Positions 20,893 to 32,289 of a stretch of DNA of 64,000 nt are shown in pieces. The stretch spans positions 78,835 to 142,834 of the forward strand of contig QANZ01021145.1 of NCBI GenBank assembly GCA_003254925.1, written 5' to 3'. A program made the translations under genes and the position numbers. This DNA is from Chamaecrista fasciculata. Taxonomy: Eukaryota > Streptophyta > Magnoliopsida > Fabales > Fabaceae. Numbering within the stretch: the stretch's first letter is position 1; each line of letters starts with the position of its first letter. The notes beneath the pieces are model-generated. The model saw only the letters and a list, made by a program, of their open reading frames with translations. It was not told the DNA's origin and searched no databases.

Positions 20893-21172
20893 GAATAAAC
20901 TTTTATTTTACTCCCTAAATTGTATAGGAATTGTCATTTTAGTCCTCTGATATTTTGAAATGTTTGATTTTTCCCCCGAAAATCTATAACTCGTTGCAAG
21001 TTGATTCCTCTATGTCTATGAACACCCATATTATTGTACAATGTAACTTAATAATCCCTAGAAGGACTAAATTACAACGTGTTGTGAGTTTTCAGGGCCT
21101 AAATCAAACATTTCAAAATTTAAAGGACTTAAATAATAGCCCTATATGATTTACGGACTGAATTATTATTAT
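20893..21172. mobile_element. Possible worn fold-back MITE upstream of EC1
   Basis: TACTCCCTAAATTGTATAGG on the left and CCTATATGATTTACGGACTG on the right are roughly inverted, as are TCATTTTAGTCCTCTGATAT and TTAAAGGACTTAAATAATAG. No duplication was seen. It ends about 180 bases before the EC1 TATA box. Confidence 0.5.
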
Positions 21173-21346
21173 TATTATTATATATACTCTAATTGGCTTT
21201 TAAAATTCCTCATAACACCATTGCCCGGATCACTCTTTAAAGTCACTTAAATTCGCTAAAAGAAACCCCCACTACTTAATTTGTACAATAATTTAAGAGC
21301 CTCTTCATATGTATGTAACGGTAAAATATTTACACTCTAATTTATT

Positions 21347-21360
21347 CTATATATATAAAC
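21347..21360 (+). promoter_or_regulatory. TATA box of the EC1-like gene
   Basis: A TATATATAAA run lies about 95-105 bases before the EC1 start codon, so transcription would begin near 21,380 and leave a 5' leader of roughly 70 bases. It is the best TATA match in the 300 bases upstream. Other regulatory sites could not be picked out by eye in this AT-rich stretch. Confidence 0.6.
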
Positions 21361-21452
21361 CCTAACAAGCTTGCTAGTTTCACAAAACCATATTCCAACA
21401 TAAGAAAACATACAATCCCTAACATATAAATTCCTCTAGCTAATTACCACCA

Positions 21453-21887
21453 ATGGCTACTTCTTCCACCCACAACCTCTTCTTTCTCATTGCCCTAATA
21501 ATCACTATGGCCTCACCATCCTCAGCCGCGACCCGACCACTCTCCTCAGACCTGCCGGCACCCTTGACCGGTGGTCTGGCAGCTCGGCTAAAGCTCAAGG
21601 GTGAGGTCGGCGGGGGCGAGGCTCCGAATTGTTGGGACTCATTGTTTGAGTTGCAAGCTTGTAGTGGAGAGGTGATAATGTTCTTCATGAATGGAGAGAC
21701 GTATTTAGGGCATGGATGTTGCCAAGCCATAAGAGTGATAGGGCATGATTGTTGGCCTAACATGATGGAATCATTAGGGTTTACAAGTAAAGAAGAAGAT
21801 GTGCTTCAAGGCTTTTGTGATGATGAGGTTCCTCATCATGATTCTCCTCCATCTCTATATCACCCTAAAGTGCATGTTGTTCCATGA
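21453..21887 (+). CDS. EC1: EC1-like egg cell-secreted protein (prolamin-like domain)
   Basis: This is an intact single-exon gene of 144 residues. Residues 1-26 form a signal peptide with a hydrophobic core (FFLIALIITMA) ending near PSSAA. The mature part has the EC1 signature LAARLKL followed by a prolamin-like (DUF1278) domain with six cysteines at about 60, 70, 89, 90, 100 and 122, including the adjacent pair in GHGCCQAIRVI and the motif NGETYLG. EC1 proteins are stored in egg-cell vesicles and secreted when sperm arrive, allowing sperm activation and gamete fusion; the role here is by family membership. Length and lack of introns fit the family. The next ATG downstream would remove the signal peptide. 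The C-terminal tail, rich in His and Pro after residue 125, is not conserved in the family as I know it. No neighbour shares the pathway. Expression should be egg-cell specific, which the sequence cannot show. Confidence 0.93.
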   Translation: MATSSTHNLFFLIALIITMASPSSAATRPLSSDLPAPLTGGLAARLKLKGEVGGGEAPNCWDSLFELQACSGEVIMFFMNGETYLGHGCCQAIRVIGHDCWPNMMESLGFTSKEEDVLQGFCDDEVPHHDSPPSLYHPKVHVVP

Positions 21888-23147
21888 AAACTATACCTAT
21901 AAATATATATAATGTTGCTGAAAAATAATATATAGAAACCCTAGCGAGCTAGTTAATTAATTAATTACTTTTTTATTTTCTTAGAGGGGTTTATATATGG
22001 GTTTAATTTTGTTTTGGTTTGGATTTGGAACATGAAGGGTTGGTATATGGTATTATATAATGTGTCATATGGGAACGATCGGATTTTAGTTGTTAATTTT
22101 GCTTCCATACATAGTAAATAAAGAAAAATGACACTTTTGAGAATTTTGTTATGAGTACTTATATTGATATTATTATAATTTCTTAATTAACAATATATAG
22201 CCAGGAATTAATCTTTTTCTGTCCGATTATTACTTAAAATTTGATAATTTCTTTCAGTTCGTCAGTTGATTTTAAGAGTGTACCATTTTAATTACTTCGA
22301 TTTGTCTATATAAAACTTGTTCTCACTTTGCTTGTCACACGAAAAAAATGAAATTAAAGAAGAAATTAAAAACACAAATTAAATAATTAATGTAATCCGG
22401 GTACATATTTATAAACTTTTTTAAAAAATTTCTGGCCTTTAAATTTTATTTTGTCATTTTAAAGTCGGATCTTAGAAAGGCTTACGATTGTTTGATTCTA
22501 ACATCATTAGAAAGCAACAATTATAACAAATAAATTTTAAAGGCTAATATTATATGGACCAATGTTTTAAAATTTGGACCGGTAAGTGAATTGGAAACAC
22601 TTTTGGAAAGACTTTTATAGGTCATGAGTAAATTTGTTCAATCAAATAACGCAATAAATATATAAATAAAAAAATATGATTATTTAAAATATATATAATC
22701 TATAATTAATAAAGCATCACTATAAAATCCATATAACAAATATATATATATATATATAAAACTATAACTATTTCATTCTACACAAATTAAACATACAAAA
22801 GTTACAGCTTGAACAATTGTAATAAAGTTTAAAATAGTAAAAAAAATGATTTTTTATTATTTTAATAAATTTACAACATTTTATATTAAGTTTCATTTTT
22901 TTTTGCATTGATATAAATTAACAAAAAAAAAACATAAACTACTTTTTTAAAAAAAAAGATTATGACCTAACTAATTTTATAAAAATTGTTGCGAGTTACG
23001 GTCCAATCAGAGACAACCCAATTCAATGTAGTTCTAGACGGTTCAAAACAGGTCCAATTTCATAAACAGTATCTCGAGCCTTGGTTCAATCGTCCAATCT
23101 AATCCAATTTTTGTAACATGTATAAACCATAGTGGTTAGTATCTTTT
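21888..23147. other. EC1 3' flank and AT-rich intergenic DNA
   Basis: The first 250 bases past the EC1 stop contain AATAAAG words (near 22,110) that could end the transcript. Later, TTGGACCGGTAAG (22,573) and CGGTTCAAAACAGGTCC (23,038) are isolated CCGGACC-family words, possibly the two worn ends of one old element. No gene was found. Confidence 0.45.
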
Positions 23148-23485
23148 TGTTGGGATTTCTCCCAAGTCCCACATCGATGGGTACAAAACTTGAGAGGGGG
23201 AGGGGGCCTTATAAGTAGAGAGTAGGGCTTCTATCTTTTTTGTGTATCACTTCTACTAGTCTTTGAGTGTGAAAGAGTTTGGGTAGTTGTGAGAGAGGGT
23301 TTTTCAATTTTTCTGTTCAAAAATTGTATTGAGGAGGGTTTGTAATTTTTTCCGTGCAAAAATTACAAATAGTGAATTTTGTCCGTGGAGTAGGTCTTGA
23401 GGCATCGAACCACGTTAAAGATTTGTGTTCGTTTCTCCGTTTCCTCTTCCTTTATTTCTTGTGTGGGTTGCGCTTCCGCCCAACA
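23148..23485 (+). mobile_element. Short LTR, likely solo
   Basis: A 338-bp unit begins TGTTGGGATTTCTCCC and ends GCCCAACA, with the inverted ends TGTTGGG/CCCAACA typical of LTRs. It has a CTTATAAG TATA-like box near 23,210 and a leader after it. Flanking five bases CTTTT and CTTAT differ at one position. No internal region is attached on either side, so it is a solo LTR or a remnant of a small element. A more worn relative may lie at 4,620-5,060. Confidence 0.7.
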
Positions 23486-24160
23486 CTTATGATTCGTGAT
23501 TCGAATCCTACCATTCAATTCGATTTGGCATTAAAATGATACATATTTTTGAATGAATCCTTTGATACTTTGAATTGATGCGATACTCATTGGAATCTTA
23601 TGATTCGCACTGGAATCGTGAATCGAACGATTCCGACGATTCGGAAGAGTATAATAAAACAAAGACTATAATGTTAAAAAAAATAAGGCTGATTACAAAA
23701 AAAAATGTTAAAACACTAAAGTAGTATTATCATAGCATAATTTCAGAGTCGAAAGCTTATATGAGTTTGAAAAAAACAACGACATTCAAATTCAAGAAAT
23801 TAGTGAACAAAACATTGGAGATGATAAAGGGGGTAATGAAGATGATGGAATAGTCATGTTGATGAAGACAGTGATAATACTAGCGATGGTGGTGATGTTA
23901 ATCTAGATGCATAAGACTAGAAGATAATTAATTTTAACTTTGTTTTGTTAGTTACGAGTTATGAATTATGACTTATGAATTCTTCTTTATTATTATGAAT
24001 TGTTATTTATGACTTTATGTGAGACTTATATAATTTTTTATCATTGGTATAATATACTTCAGACTATTTTTCATTGTATTCCTGAATCATGCAATTCGAT
24101 ATGATCCACGATTTAAAAATTAACTTAACGATTCACGATTCGAATCCCGATTTAACAAAC
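23486..24160 (+). mobile_element. Possible worn transposon with gene-like remnant
   Basis: GATTCGTGATTCGAATCCTA near the left end and ACGATTCACGATTCGAATCC near the right end are roughly inverted. In the middle the acidic frame ESLYEFEKNNDIQIQEISEQ followed by DDKGGNEDDG resembles the acidic C-terminal tail of some plant hAT transposases, but the match is weak. No target duplication was identified. Confidence 0.35.
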
Positions 24161-24322
24161 ATAACGTGGCGGTGAAATAAGAAATGAAGACAAAAAAAAA
24201 AAGACCATTAATATGATAGTTTACAAAATTTCAACATAGATCCACATGACTGTGTTCTTTCTTTCAAAACCTACTTCTACGTGTGTATTTGTAAGGTTTT
24301 AAAATCTTTTCTATTATATAAA

Positions 24323-25285
24323 GGGTAAAATACATTTTGATACCCTTTGGTTAGGACAGGTTTTACTTTAGTACCCTGAAAGACAAAACTTGACACTCGA
24401 CTACCCTGAGATTTGCTCCGTTAGCACTTTGATACCCTGTAGTTCCTTTCCGTCAAGATTTAACAAAAAGTGTTGATGTAGCTTAATCTTAGCTGTCAAT
24501 TTCTATAACATCTCAGTCGTTAATTTCTATTGTAGCTTAGATCATATTTCACTCCTCACAAGATTTCTTTTGTGCGTTTAGGTCCTCTCCCTTTGGTAAA
24601 ACGGATCAAAACACAACAAACTAAAAGAATTGAGGGAGTTTTTTTTTTTACAATTTCATTCCAAGAACTACAAAGTTATTAAAAAAAATTGTAGAAAGAT
24701 CGTTAGAGTTTTGATGAATCAAAATCTTCCCTTTCTCATAAATTGCAAAAATTTTTGTAATTTTTATTTTCGTCCTCAAATATCATGATCTAGGGACTTT
24801 TTTTTTGTAAATTTTGAAACAATTTGGGGGCATTCTGCAATTTTTGCAAAAATTTTGTAAAGTTTATCTTCTCACCATCGAAACGCACAGTTTTAGACTA
24901 AACTGCATTTATTTTCCAGATTTAGGACTAATCTATAATTTTATCCTTCTCCCAATATATTTCAAAATTACATTTTGACCCTAAAATTTTGCTATAATTT
25001 TCATTTTAGTCCTCAAATATTATGATTTAGGGAAGTTTTTGAAAATTTTAAAACTATTGGAGTTATTTTGTAATTTTTTCAAAAGTTTGTGAACTTTGTC
25101 TTCTCCCCCCACGATGAAACACACAGCTTTTGAAATAGGGAAATATATATAATAAATAGTAATATTATGGATGATATTGTAAGAAACTCCCTCAATTTAT
25201 TTAATTTATTGCGTTTTGATCTGTTTTACCAAAGAGACCTAAACATAGAAAAGAAATCTTGTTGAACCATGCTTTATTTTTTTTT
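24323..25285. mobile_element. GGTACC-family element, left copy of a tandem pair
   Basis: GGGTAAAATACATTTTGATA opens an element with the family internal blocks (CATTTTGACCC, TCAAATAT.ATGAT.TAGGGA). Near 25,195-25,255 an inverted piece of the same internal DNA appears (TTTTACCAAAGAGACCTAAA). It runs directly into the next left arm at 25,286 without a right arm of its own, so either it was truncated or the pair is a rearranged unit. Confidence 0.65.
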
Positions 25286-28110
25286 GGGTAAAATGCGCTT
25301 TGGTACCCTATGGTTCGGACCGAATCCACTTTGGTACCCTGAAAGACAAAATTTGACACTTTGGTACCCTGAGGTTTGCGCCGTTAACACTTTGGTACCC
25401 TGTGGTTATTTTACGTCAAGATTTAACAAAAAAGTGTTGACATGGCTCAATCTTAGCCGTCGATTTCTACTACATCTTATCCGTTAGTTTCTATTGCTGC
25501 TTAAACCATATTTCACTCTTCAACTAGATTTCTCTTGGGTGTTTAGTGTTGGGAATTCAAGGGCGCCTAAGGCAGCGGAAGCATGAAAAACTGTAAATGA
25601 ATAAAACTTTAAACGCCCAGGTCCTAGAATTCCCGAACGGATCCGCTAGCTGAATTTAAAACTTTTGGTTAAGTGGTATACCTCACGATTTTCAATCGTT
25701 TAGTTGAACGGGGCGTTCCCAAGAAGTCCACGTGACGCGTCCTTCCTCCGCCGGTAATCCACACGAACAGTTTGGAGATGCCTAGGTGCTAGCCTCCTTC
25801 ACTTCTCAAGTGAATCCGGAACCTTTATCTACGGGTGTTCTTTTAATTCAAGAACTCTTCTTGAATTATCAAGAACTATTTGGCGCCTTGATCAAGAACT
25901 CTTCTTGATCCCACACAACCTTGTCACACAATATTAACTCTTAATATTATGCGCCACTTTCTCTCTCTAGGAAAGCAAGGATGCGATTTTCTCTCTCTCC
26001 TCACCAAAGGCAAAATCAAATTTTCCTTCTAAGAAGAACTAGGCTAAGTCGACTTTTAAGTATGTGCATGAGGCTCTCACCCTTTTGTGATTTCACTCTC
26101 AAGAATCTAATTCTCAAGTTGTGAATTCTCTCTCTAACCTAGATTGAAAAATCGAAATTTTCTCTCTCTAGATTAGGCATATATAAGTCGACTTATGGCT
26201 TGCCTATTTATAGGGTTTGGGGACTTTGATAATTATAATTTTAGGAAACCCTAAAATCATATAATTATCAAACCATAAGATTATGATATCTTAATATCAC
26301 GATTTTATGACTTGATTTCCAATTTAAAATATTACCTTAATATTAAAATTGGAATCAAAATGCAATCTTGGAGAATCAATTTGGAAGATCAAATCTTCCC
26401 AAATCTCTCTCTCCCATGCGCCATCTCCCCTTCTTTATCTTGTTGAATTTAATAAATTAAAATAACTAACTAACTCTTAGGAAGTTATAACTAATTTATT
26501 TTTCCAACAATATTGAATTAAAGAATTGCCACAATATCTTTAAATCAATCTCACCAAGTCTCAAACTCTAGATAATTGAATTAAAATATTACATTAATAT
26601 TTAAATCCAATTGGACCTAAAATTTCGACTTGCCCTATAAGTCATGAATTAAAATATTACTTTAATATATTTAATTCATCCATTTGAAATCTAGATCAAA
26701 TCTCATTTGAATTTCAAATTTCAAGCCATGACTTTAATTAATAAAACATTTTTATTAATTAAATTCCTTGTAAAAATGAGGCGCCAACCTCATCCTATTT
26801 AGTCCTAATATTAGTGAATTTAATAAATTAATAATTTCCTAACTCTTAGGAACATTATCTAATTTATAATTCCCCTAATATTATAAATAGGAATATAATT
26901 GTAAATAGCCTAATCCAATTATCTATTTAACAATTATCATATATATATATATATATTTGTCTCACAAATCTAAATATAATATATCTGTAGATAATTAATT
27001 CAAGACAAGACTTTATGTCCCACAATAAGTTATGTCTCAAACGGTGTCACAAATGTGACCCACGAATTAGGTTTAACTCGTGTTCCAGCTTGGCATCTGG
27101 TTCCTGCTCGTGTGTGACCCAGCAGGCCCCACGTGAAGTTGGCAGTAAATCATCTCATGACTTACAAGTCGAGAGCGGACTCTAGCAAGCCATCACGACT
27201 ACCCAAAACACGTGAGTTATCGTTTTAACCCCTAAACGACTTAACCTTAGTACTATCATGTTCAGATCCCTTTTTGTCCTACGATATTTCGGTAAGGATC
27301 AGGCATGGGAATGTCATCCAAAATCCAAACCTCAACTTTCTCGATCTCCTGAGTAAGTCCCAATATCCAGTGTGGCCACACATTCCCTTGGACAGACTCG
27401 TCGAGGGGCCCAGTTAAATATCTCCCATCTCTATGAGGGACAAAATTCCATCTTGGTCAACCACATTCCTCAGCACGACAATCAACCAAACCCGTACTCA
27501 GCCCTTATGGCTACCCTGTTACGGATAACGTTAGACTAAGCCAAAGCTTGACAACTGTAATGCCGGAATAGTCAAGACCTCAGGTCTAAGGGCATCATGA
27601 CAGATTGTACAGGAGAGACCAGCTAATGACTGAACCCATGCAGAACTCTCCGGATCGGTCCAGCAACTTGTAACTCTTACATAATTGCACCATGACTCTC
27701 GTCCCAGCATCTAGTGCGTGCATCTCCATGCACCGAGGTCATGCTGGTCTTGGTTCAATTCAAGTTCCCACTCGAATGAGCGACCAGGGACAGTTTAGAT
27801 TAACTATCTCATAATTAATCATGGACTGTTATCATAGTAAACATGCTAATAATATGATAACCATTAATTTATCTCCATAAATTAATTGATATGTTCCCAA
27901 CATATCTATAGGATGATTGACCCTAGGGCACAATCTCCATCATTTAGGTCCTCTCCCTTTGGTAAAACAAATCAAAACACAACAAACTAAAAGAATTGAT
28001 GGAGTGTTCTACAATTTCATTTCAAGAACTAGAGTATTATTAAAAAAGAAATTGCAAAATGATTGTTAGAGTTTTGATGAATCAAAACCTTCCCTTTCTC
28101 ATTAAACTTC
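25286..28110. mobile_element. GGTACC-family element split by a solo LTR
   Basis: The left arm starts GGGTAAAATGCGCTTTGG and has four GGTACCCTG phrases. Its internal text TTAGGTCCTCTCCCTTTGG is interrupted at 25,547 and resumes at 27,943 after the LTR. It then continues to about 28,110 (CTTCTCTCAACCA), where homology ends without a right arm. So it was probably already truncated or was cut later. Confidence 0.65.
25547..27942 (-). mobile_element. Large solo LTR nested in a fold-back element
   Basis: The segment begins TGTTGGGAATTC and ends CTCCATCA with a 5-bp duplication TTTAG on both sides (25,542-25,546 and 27,943-27,947). Its whole 2.4 kb lacks any coding region. On the minus strand the 3' third resembles the R-U5 end of long Copia LTRs, with the phrase GCTTCCGCTGCCTTAGGCGC just before the end. 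I read it as a solo LTR of a long-LTR retrotransposon, probably Copia; family is uncertain. Its flanks rejoin the Mutator-like element that starts at 25,286, so it is younger than that element. Confidence 0.75.
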
Positions 28111-28304
28111 TCTCAACCACGCAGTGCCCTTGTCTACGCGCGCAGGGGGGAAATCGTTAGTTTTCAACTACGATTGCCCACCAGAGGCTCATGCTTGTGT
28201 GCGCGAGACCTTCCTTCTTCTCAACTTGGTTACCCCCTCATTTCACATCTTAATATATATACCCTTGGCTCATCCATAACTTAGGCAATATGAGACTTTT
28301 ATTT
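28111..28304. other. Unassigned DNA
   Basis: A GC-richer patch GTGCCCTTGTCTACGCGCGC and TGCTTGTGTGCGCGAGACC stands out from the surroundings and may belong to an unrecognised mobile element. Nothing else is supported. Confidence 0.25.
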
Positions 28305-28470
28305 GACACACTATAACACAACATATAATATTCTCAACATGTGAACTCCACATAGCCCCACATGATATTATAATATATGTAACATAGTATAATATATAAT
28401 ATTCTCAACATGTGGACCACACATAGTCCCATATAATATTATATAATATGTAATATTCTCAACAAAAATT
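28305..28470 (+). repeat. Short tandem repeats around ATATTCTCAACATGTG
   Basis: The words TATAATATTCTCAACATGTG, CACATAG.CCCA and TATATAATATGTAATATTCT recur two to three times. AT-rich, no coding. Confidence 0.75.
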
Positions 28471-28793
28471 AGGTATTTTTATAATTTAAAATTAAATAAA
28501 GAAGTTTAAAATTTAAATCCATGTTTCTTCTCATATTTCCTATATTGAAGAGTTTCTTTTTCGTCTGAGAATAAAAAAAAAAATAAATCCTGTGAAAGAA
28601 AACAAAAATAAATCCAAGAAAGAGAGGGTGAAAGACTGGACGAATATTTAATGGTGTTATTTTTTAAATGAAAGTTTATTCTTATTTAGTTTAAACTTTA
28701 AAAGAAAAAGTTTAATTGTTAGGTTTTTACTTTTTAGAGAGAATCTATCTATCTAGTATCTATCTATTATCTATTACAATATATTATAATATT

Positions 28794-29020
28794 ATATTAT
28801 AATATATAAAATTGAATGCACAAGTGCATTCAATCATTATTTGTACAAGTGCACACAATCATTATTTTATGATATCATCTTTCTAAAGCTCTATGAAAGA
28901 TTCACATTATGATTATAATATATAAAAGTGCATTCAATCATTATTTGTATAAGTGCACAATTATTATTTTATGATGTCATCTTTCTAAAGCTCTTTGAAA
29001 GATTCACATTATGATTATAA
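28794..29020 (+). repeat. Tandem duplication of about 115-120 bp
   Basis: Two successive blocks share ATTATAATATATAAAA, AAGTGCATTCAATCATTATT, TTTTATGATRTCATCTTTCT and GAAAGATTCACATTATGATT. They lead straight into the hairpin at 29,020. Confidence 0.85.
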
Positions 29021-29125
29021 AGCTCCTCATTTTCTAACAGTTGGATTTTTTTTTGTCTTGAGATTTGTGCAATAATTCTCAAGACAAAAAAAAAAGAAAT
29101 CCAACGGTTAGAAAATGAGGAGCTT
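29020..29125. repeat. Near-perfect hairpin of 106 bases
   Basis: AAGCTCCTCATTTTCTAAC at the left and GTTAGAAAATGAGGAGCTT at the right pair perfectly, and pairing continues through GTTGGATTT...AAATCCAAC and GTCTTGAG...CTCAAGAC to a loop ATTTGTGCAATAATT. Arms are about 45 bases with only one or two mismatches or bulges in the T/A run. It may be a tiny MITE or a small-RNA precursor; no promoter was identified. Confidence 0.85.
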
Positions 29126-29564
29126 AAGCTATAGATCTTTTTGTAGATTTTCCCAAATTATATTATCAATTTATTAAGATTTTTCCGTGATTTTATTTAC
29201 TCATTTTATTCCTCTCAAGTTTTATATTTAATTTAATAATGCTCTAATGTGTTTGGATGAAGTAAAGCTTGGGAGAAATTATTGTTCGGAGGCATTTAAA
29301 TTACCATCAATTCAAATGCATTGTTTGGATTAATTTAGGTCCAATGAATTAAATTTTGTGAAAAAAAATTATATTTCTAGAATTTTGTGTTTTTAAGGAC
29401 TATTTTGAAGAGATTTAAATATTTCTAGGCGTTCAGTAATTTCAATTTTTTTTCTTCATTAAAATTGTCTTTTATTGCCCCAAAGTTAGTTAAAATTATG
29501 AAATAACCCAAAAAATGCTAAGTCATGTTAGTTTTCTAAAGGGATTAAAACTCAAGATATCAAA

Positions 29565-29665
29565 GCGTTAATAGAGAATACTACCGCCTACCAAAATTTC
29601 ACTTTTTAAATCACATGGTACCAAAGTGAAATATGGTGAAATCACAGGATATCACAGTATAATTT
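29565..29665. mobile_element. Fragment of a GGTACC-family right arm
   Basis: Phrases GCGTTAATAGAGAATACTAC, GGTACCAAAGTG and ATCACAGTATAATTTAAT in the right-arm order identify a worn end of an element like that at 60.5 kb. The left part is missing. Confidence 0.5.
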
Positions 29666-30089
29666 AATCTAATAAAAATTATTTTCTATGAAAAAAATTC
29701 ATAGAAACATGTAAAACTAATCAGTAACAAATTGATTAATTTGAAATCTACCACATATATTTAGGACCATTGTGAGTATTCCGATTTTGATAAATGAGTA
29801 AGTTTGGGACCAATTTGAAAAATTATAAAAATATGTAAGATTCATCTAAAATAAATAAAATATTTAGGACCAATTTTAAATTCAAATTTTAGCATAAATA
29901 CGGAGGGAGAGATCAGACGTGGGGTTGCATTTTTTTTTTGGGATGTGTCTTTTTTTTAATCTACTAGTTGAAAATAAGTGCTTTGCACGTGGTATCATTT
30001 TCTATATGTATTCATGAAAATTGTATTTAGGTATTGTATTAGGGAAATGATTATACAATAAAAATATTAATTAATTTATCATAAAAATC

Positions 30090-30525
30090 TTTTAAATTGG
30101 TCTTTTATATCATTTGTTTCAAATTGATCCTATATCTTTTCATGATATTTCAAACAAATGCAATGAATTAAGAGTTACGAGTTTCGTATGACGAGTATTT
30201 TAGTAACATCAACAAATGAAGTCAAATTGATTCACAAAAATGGATAACTCGTTTCATGGTCAAATAAGTAAAATTAGTAATATCTCACACATTTCAAATT
30301 CGAATGCAACGAGTTCAAAAGTATGTGCTAATTCTTGAAGAGTTTTTTTCACTATCAAGTTAAGATTGTTAAGCAAATGAGATCAAATCACGTCTCGAAA
30401 GTAGGTTTTGGACGAATTTGAAGCATCATGAAAACATGTATGATAAACCGAAACAAATGAAAAATAAAAGACTAATTTGAAACGTACCCCATGCATAAGG
30501 GACCAATTTGAGACTTTGACCTTTC
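30090..30525. mobile_element. AAATTGGTCC-family fold-back sequence
   Basis: TTAAATTGGTCTTTTATATC on the left and GGGACCAATTTGAGACTTTG on the right point inward in opposite directions, with the family centre ATATCTCACACATTTCAAAT. A shorter relative lies at 29,735-29,890 and a fragment at 41,770-41,870. Worn, without a clear duplication. Confidence 0.6.
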
Positions 30526-31491
30526 TAATTTAACTATGTCCAAATCAAGTGAATTAGTAAAGTCATATTATATATATATATATATATATTATTACACGTG
30601 CAAACATAAATACATAATATAGATAATGCACATTTTGAAAAATAGATTAATACACCGTAAGTCAAATAAATATATATTTATAAGATACCAAAGATGTTTA
30701 TTCATAAGATTTCTCAATAAAATTTTGAGATACTTCAACACTCAATAAAATATATTCATTATGACATCCAATTTGTTTCAGCAATTAAAAATGAAAGCAT
30801 AAAATAATAATCCATGGAGAGTCTTTCAAGTAATAAAGCCCATTTGCAACAATCAAAATTGGCAATTATTAAGTCCTGAGCAAAAGCTATATTGGATAAA
30901 AAATGACGTGTTGCTCTCTGGTGGTGTATTAGTTTTGGTCTATAAGACAACCATCACCATCAATATAATTAGGGGAGGTACATGATATGTATAAGTCCAC
31001 AATGTGGAATAGAGCATGCCCGTGAAACAAAATTCATATGAGGATAGAAACTTTTTCATACATATGAATCATGATCACACTGTTGCAGAGGTTCGGGACC
31101 AACATAATGTAAACTCTGCAAACACATAGGTTGGGATTACATTTTTAGTGGTAAGATTTTGAAAGATTGTAATTTGTGATTAGCAATAGACACCAATTCA
31201 CCATGGGCTATTAATGGTATTTTTGGAAATCAGAACTTGTAAGCAACCCACTCTTTTATAGTAGAAAAGATATACATGAACGTGGGCGGTGGAATCGTGG
31301 GGTTGTTTTTATTCTTTTTTATTTTTTATTTTTATGTATTATGTATAAAATAATTTCTTTTAGACTATAGTTTAAAAGACCGACTACTAGAAAGGAATGA
31401 AGTCATATAATATAAGATATATAAAAGTAACATTACGTGAAGTACGGTTCACGGTTAAAATGCTCATAACATTAATTACAATATCTTGAAA
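30526..31491. other. AT-rich intergenic DNA
   Basis: It contains a (TA)n run at 30,570-30,590 and no supported gene. Short open frames here have no family resemblance. Confidence 0.5.
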
Positions 31492-32289
31492 TTTTTATGT
31501 ATATATGAGGTTAATTTTTTCGATCACTTTAAGTGAACAATTATTCTAATATCAGCTTATTTAATTCTTGTGAAACCTTTTGACTGCAGATTCGGTTTTT
31601 CTTTCTTTCATCAAATATTTCCATTTCTGACAAAAAAAATCATATATCCATTAAATACAAATGCAACGACACTTACACTAATGATAAACTCTTTATATTC
31701 AATAGCATAAAACATTCATAAATTTTATTGAACAAAAATGATTATCGAAAGCTCTACTTCTGTGTTGTAACTAAACATTTTGATCCAATATAAGTTGGAC
31801 TTATACATACATAAAAGCTTTCAAATCTGCCACAGCAAAAGAGAAATAATCAAGAAAAACATATCGTAAAAAATACAAAAAAATAATAAATGTAAAAAAT
31901 TGTCATATCTATTATAGAGAGATATAAATTGATATTATGTGTTCGAAAAATACTAGGTAGCTAGTGAATTGTGGGGGAATAAAGAGGAATCAAAATGGAC
32001 TTTATACTAGTGAACTTCATTATAGCTATGACTAAACTTCAGTTTTTAAAAAATTACAACTTAGTTTCTGAAATATATAATTTAGTTATGAAATTAAAAT
32101 ATTAAAACAATATACTCTTTTATCCTTTAAATATTAAAACAATATACTATTTAATTCATGAAAATGACTAACAAGTATAATATTTTGATCTTTCAGGAAT
32201 TAAACTATATATTTCATTTTTCAGAGACTAAGTTGTCAATTAAGTGATCTTTTAGGGACAAAATTGTTAGTTTATTCTATAACTAAAGG

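Noticed and set aside
21440-21763. Minus-strand frame of 107 codons opposite EC1
   Set aside because: It is an antisense shadow of the EC1 coding sequence, which has the signal peptide and all six domain cysteines.
28794-29020. CRISPR-like direct repeats
   Set aside because: Only two long adjacent copies without regular spacers; this is a plant tandem duplication.
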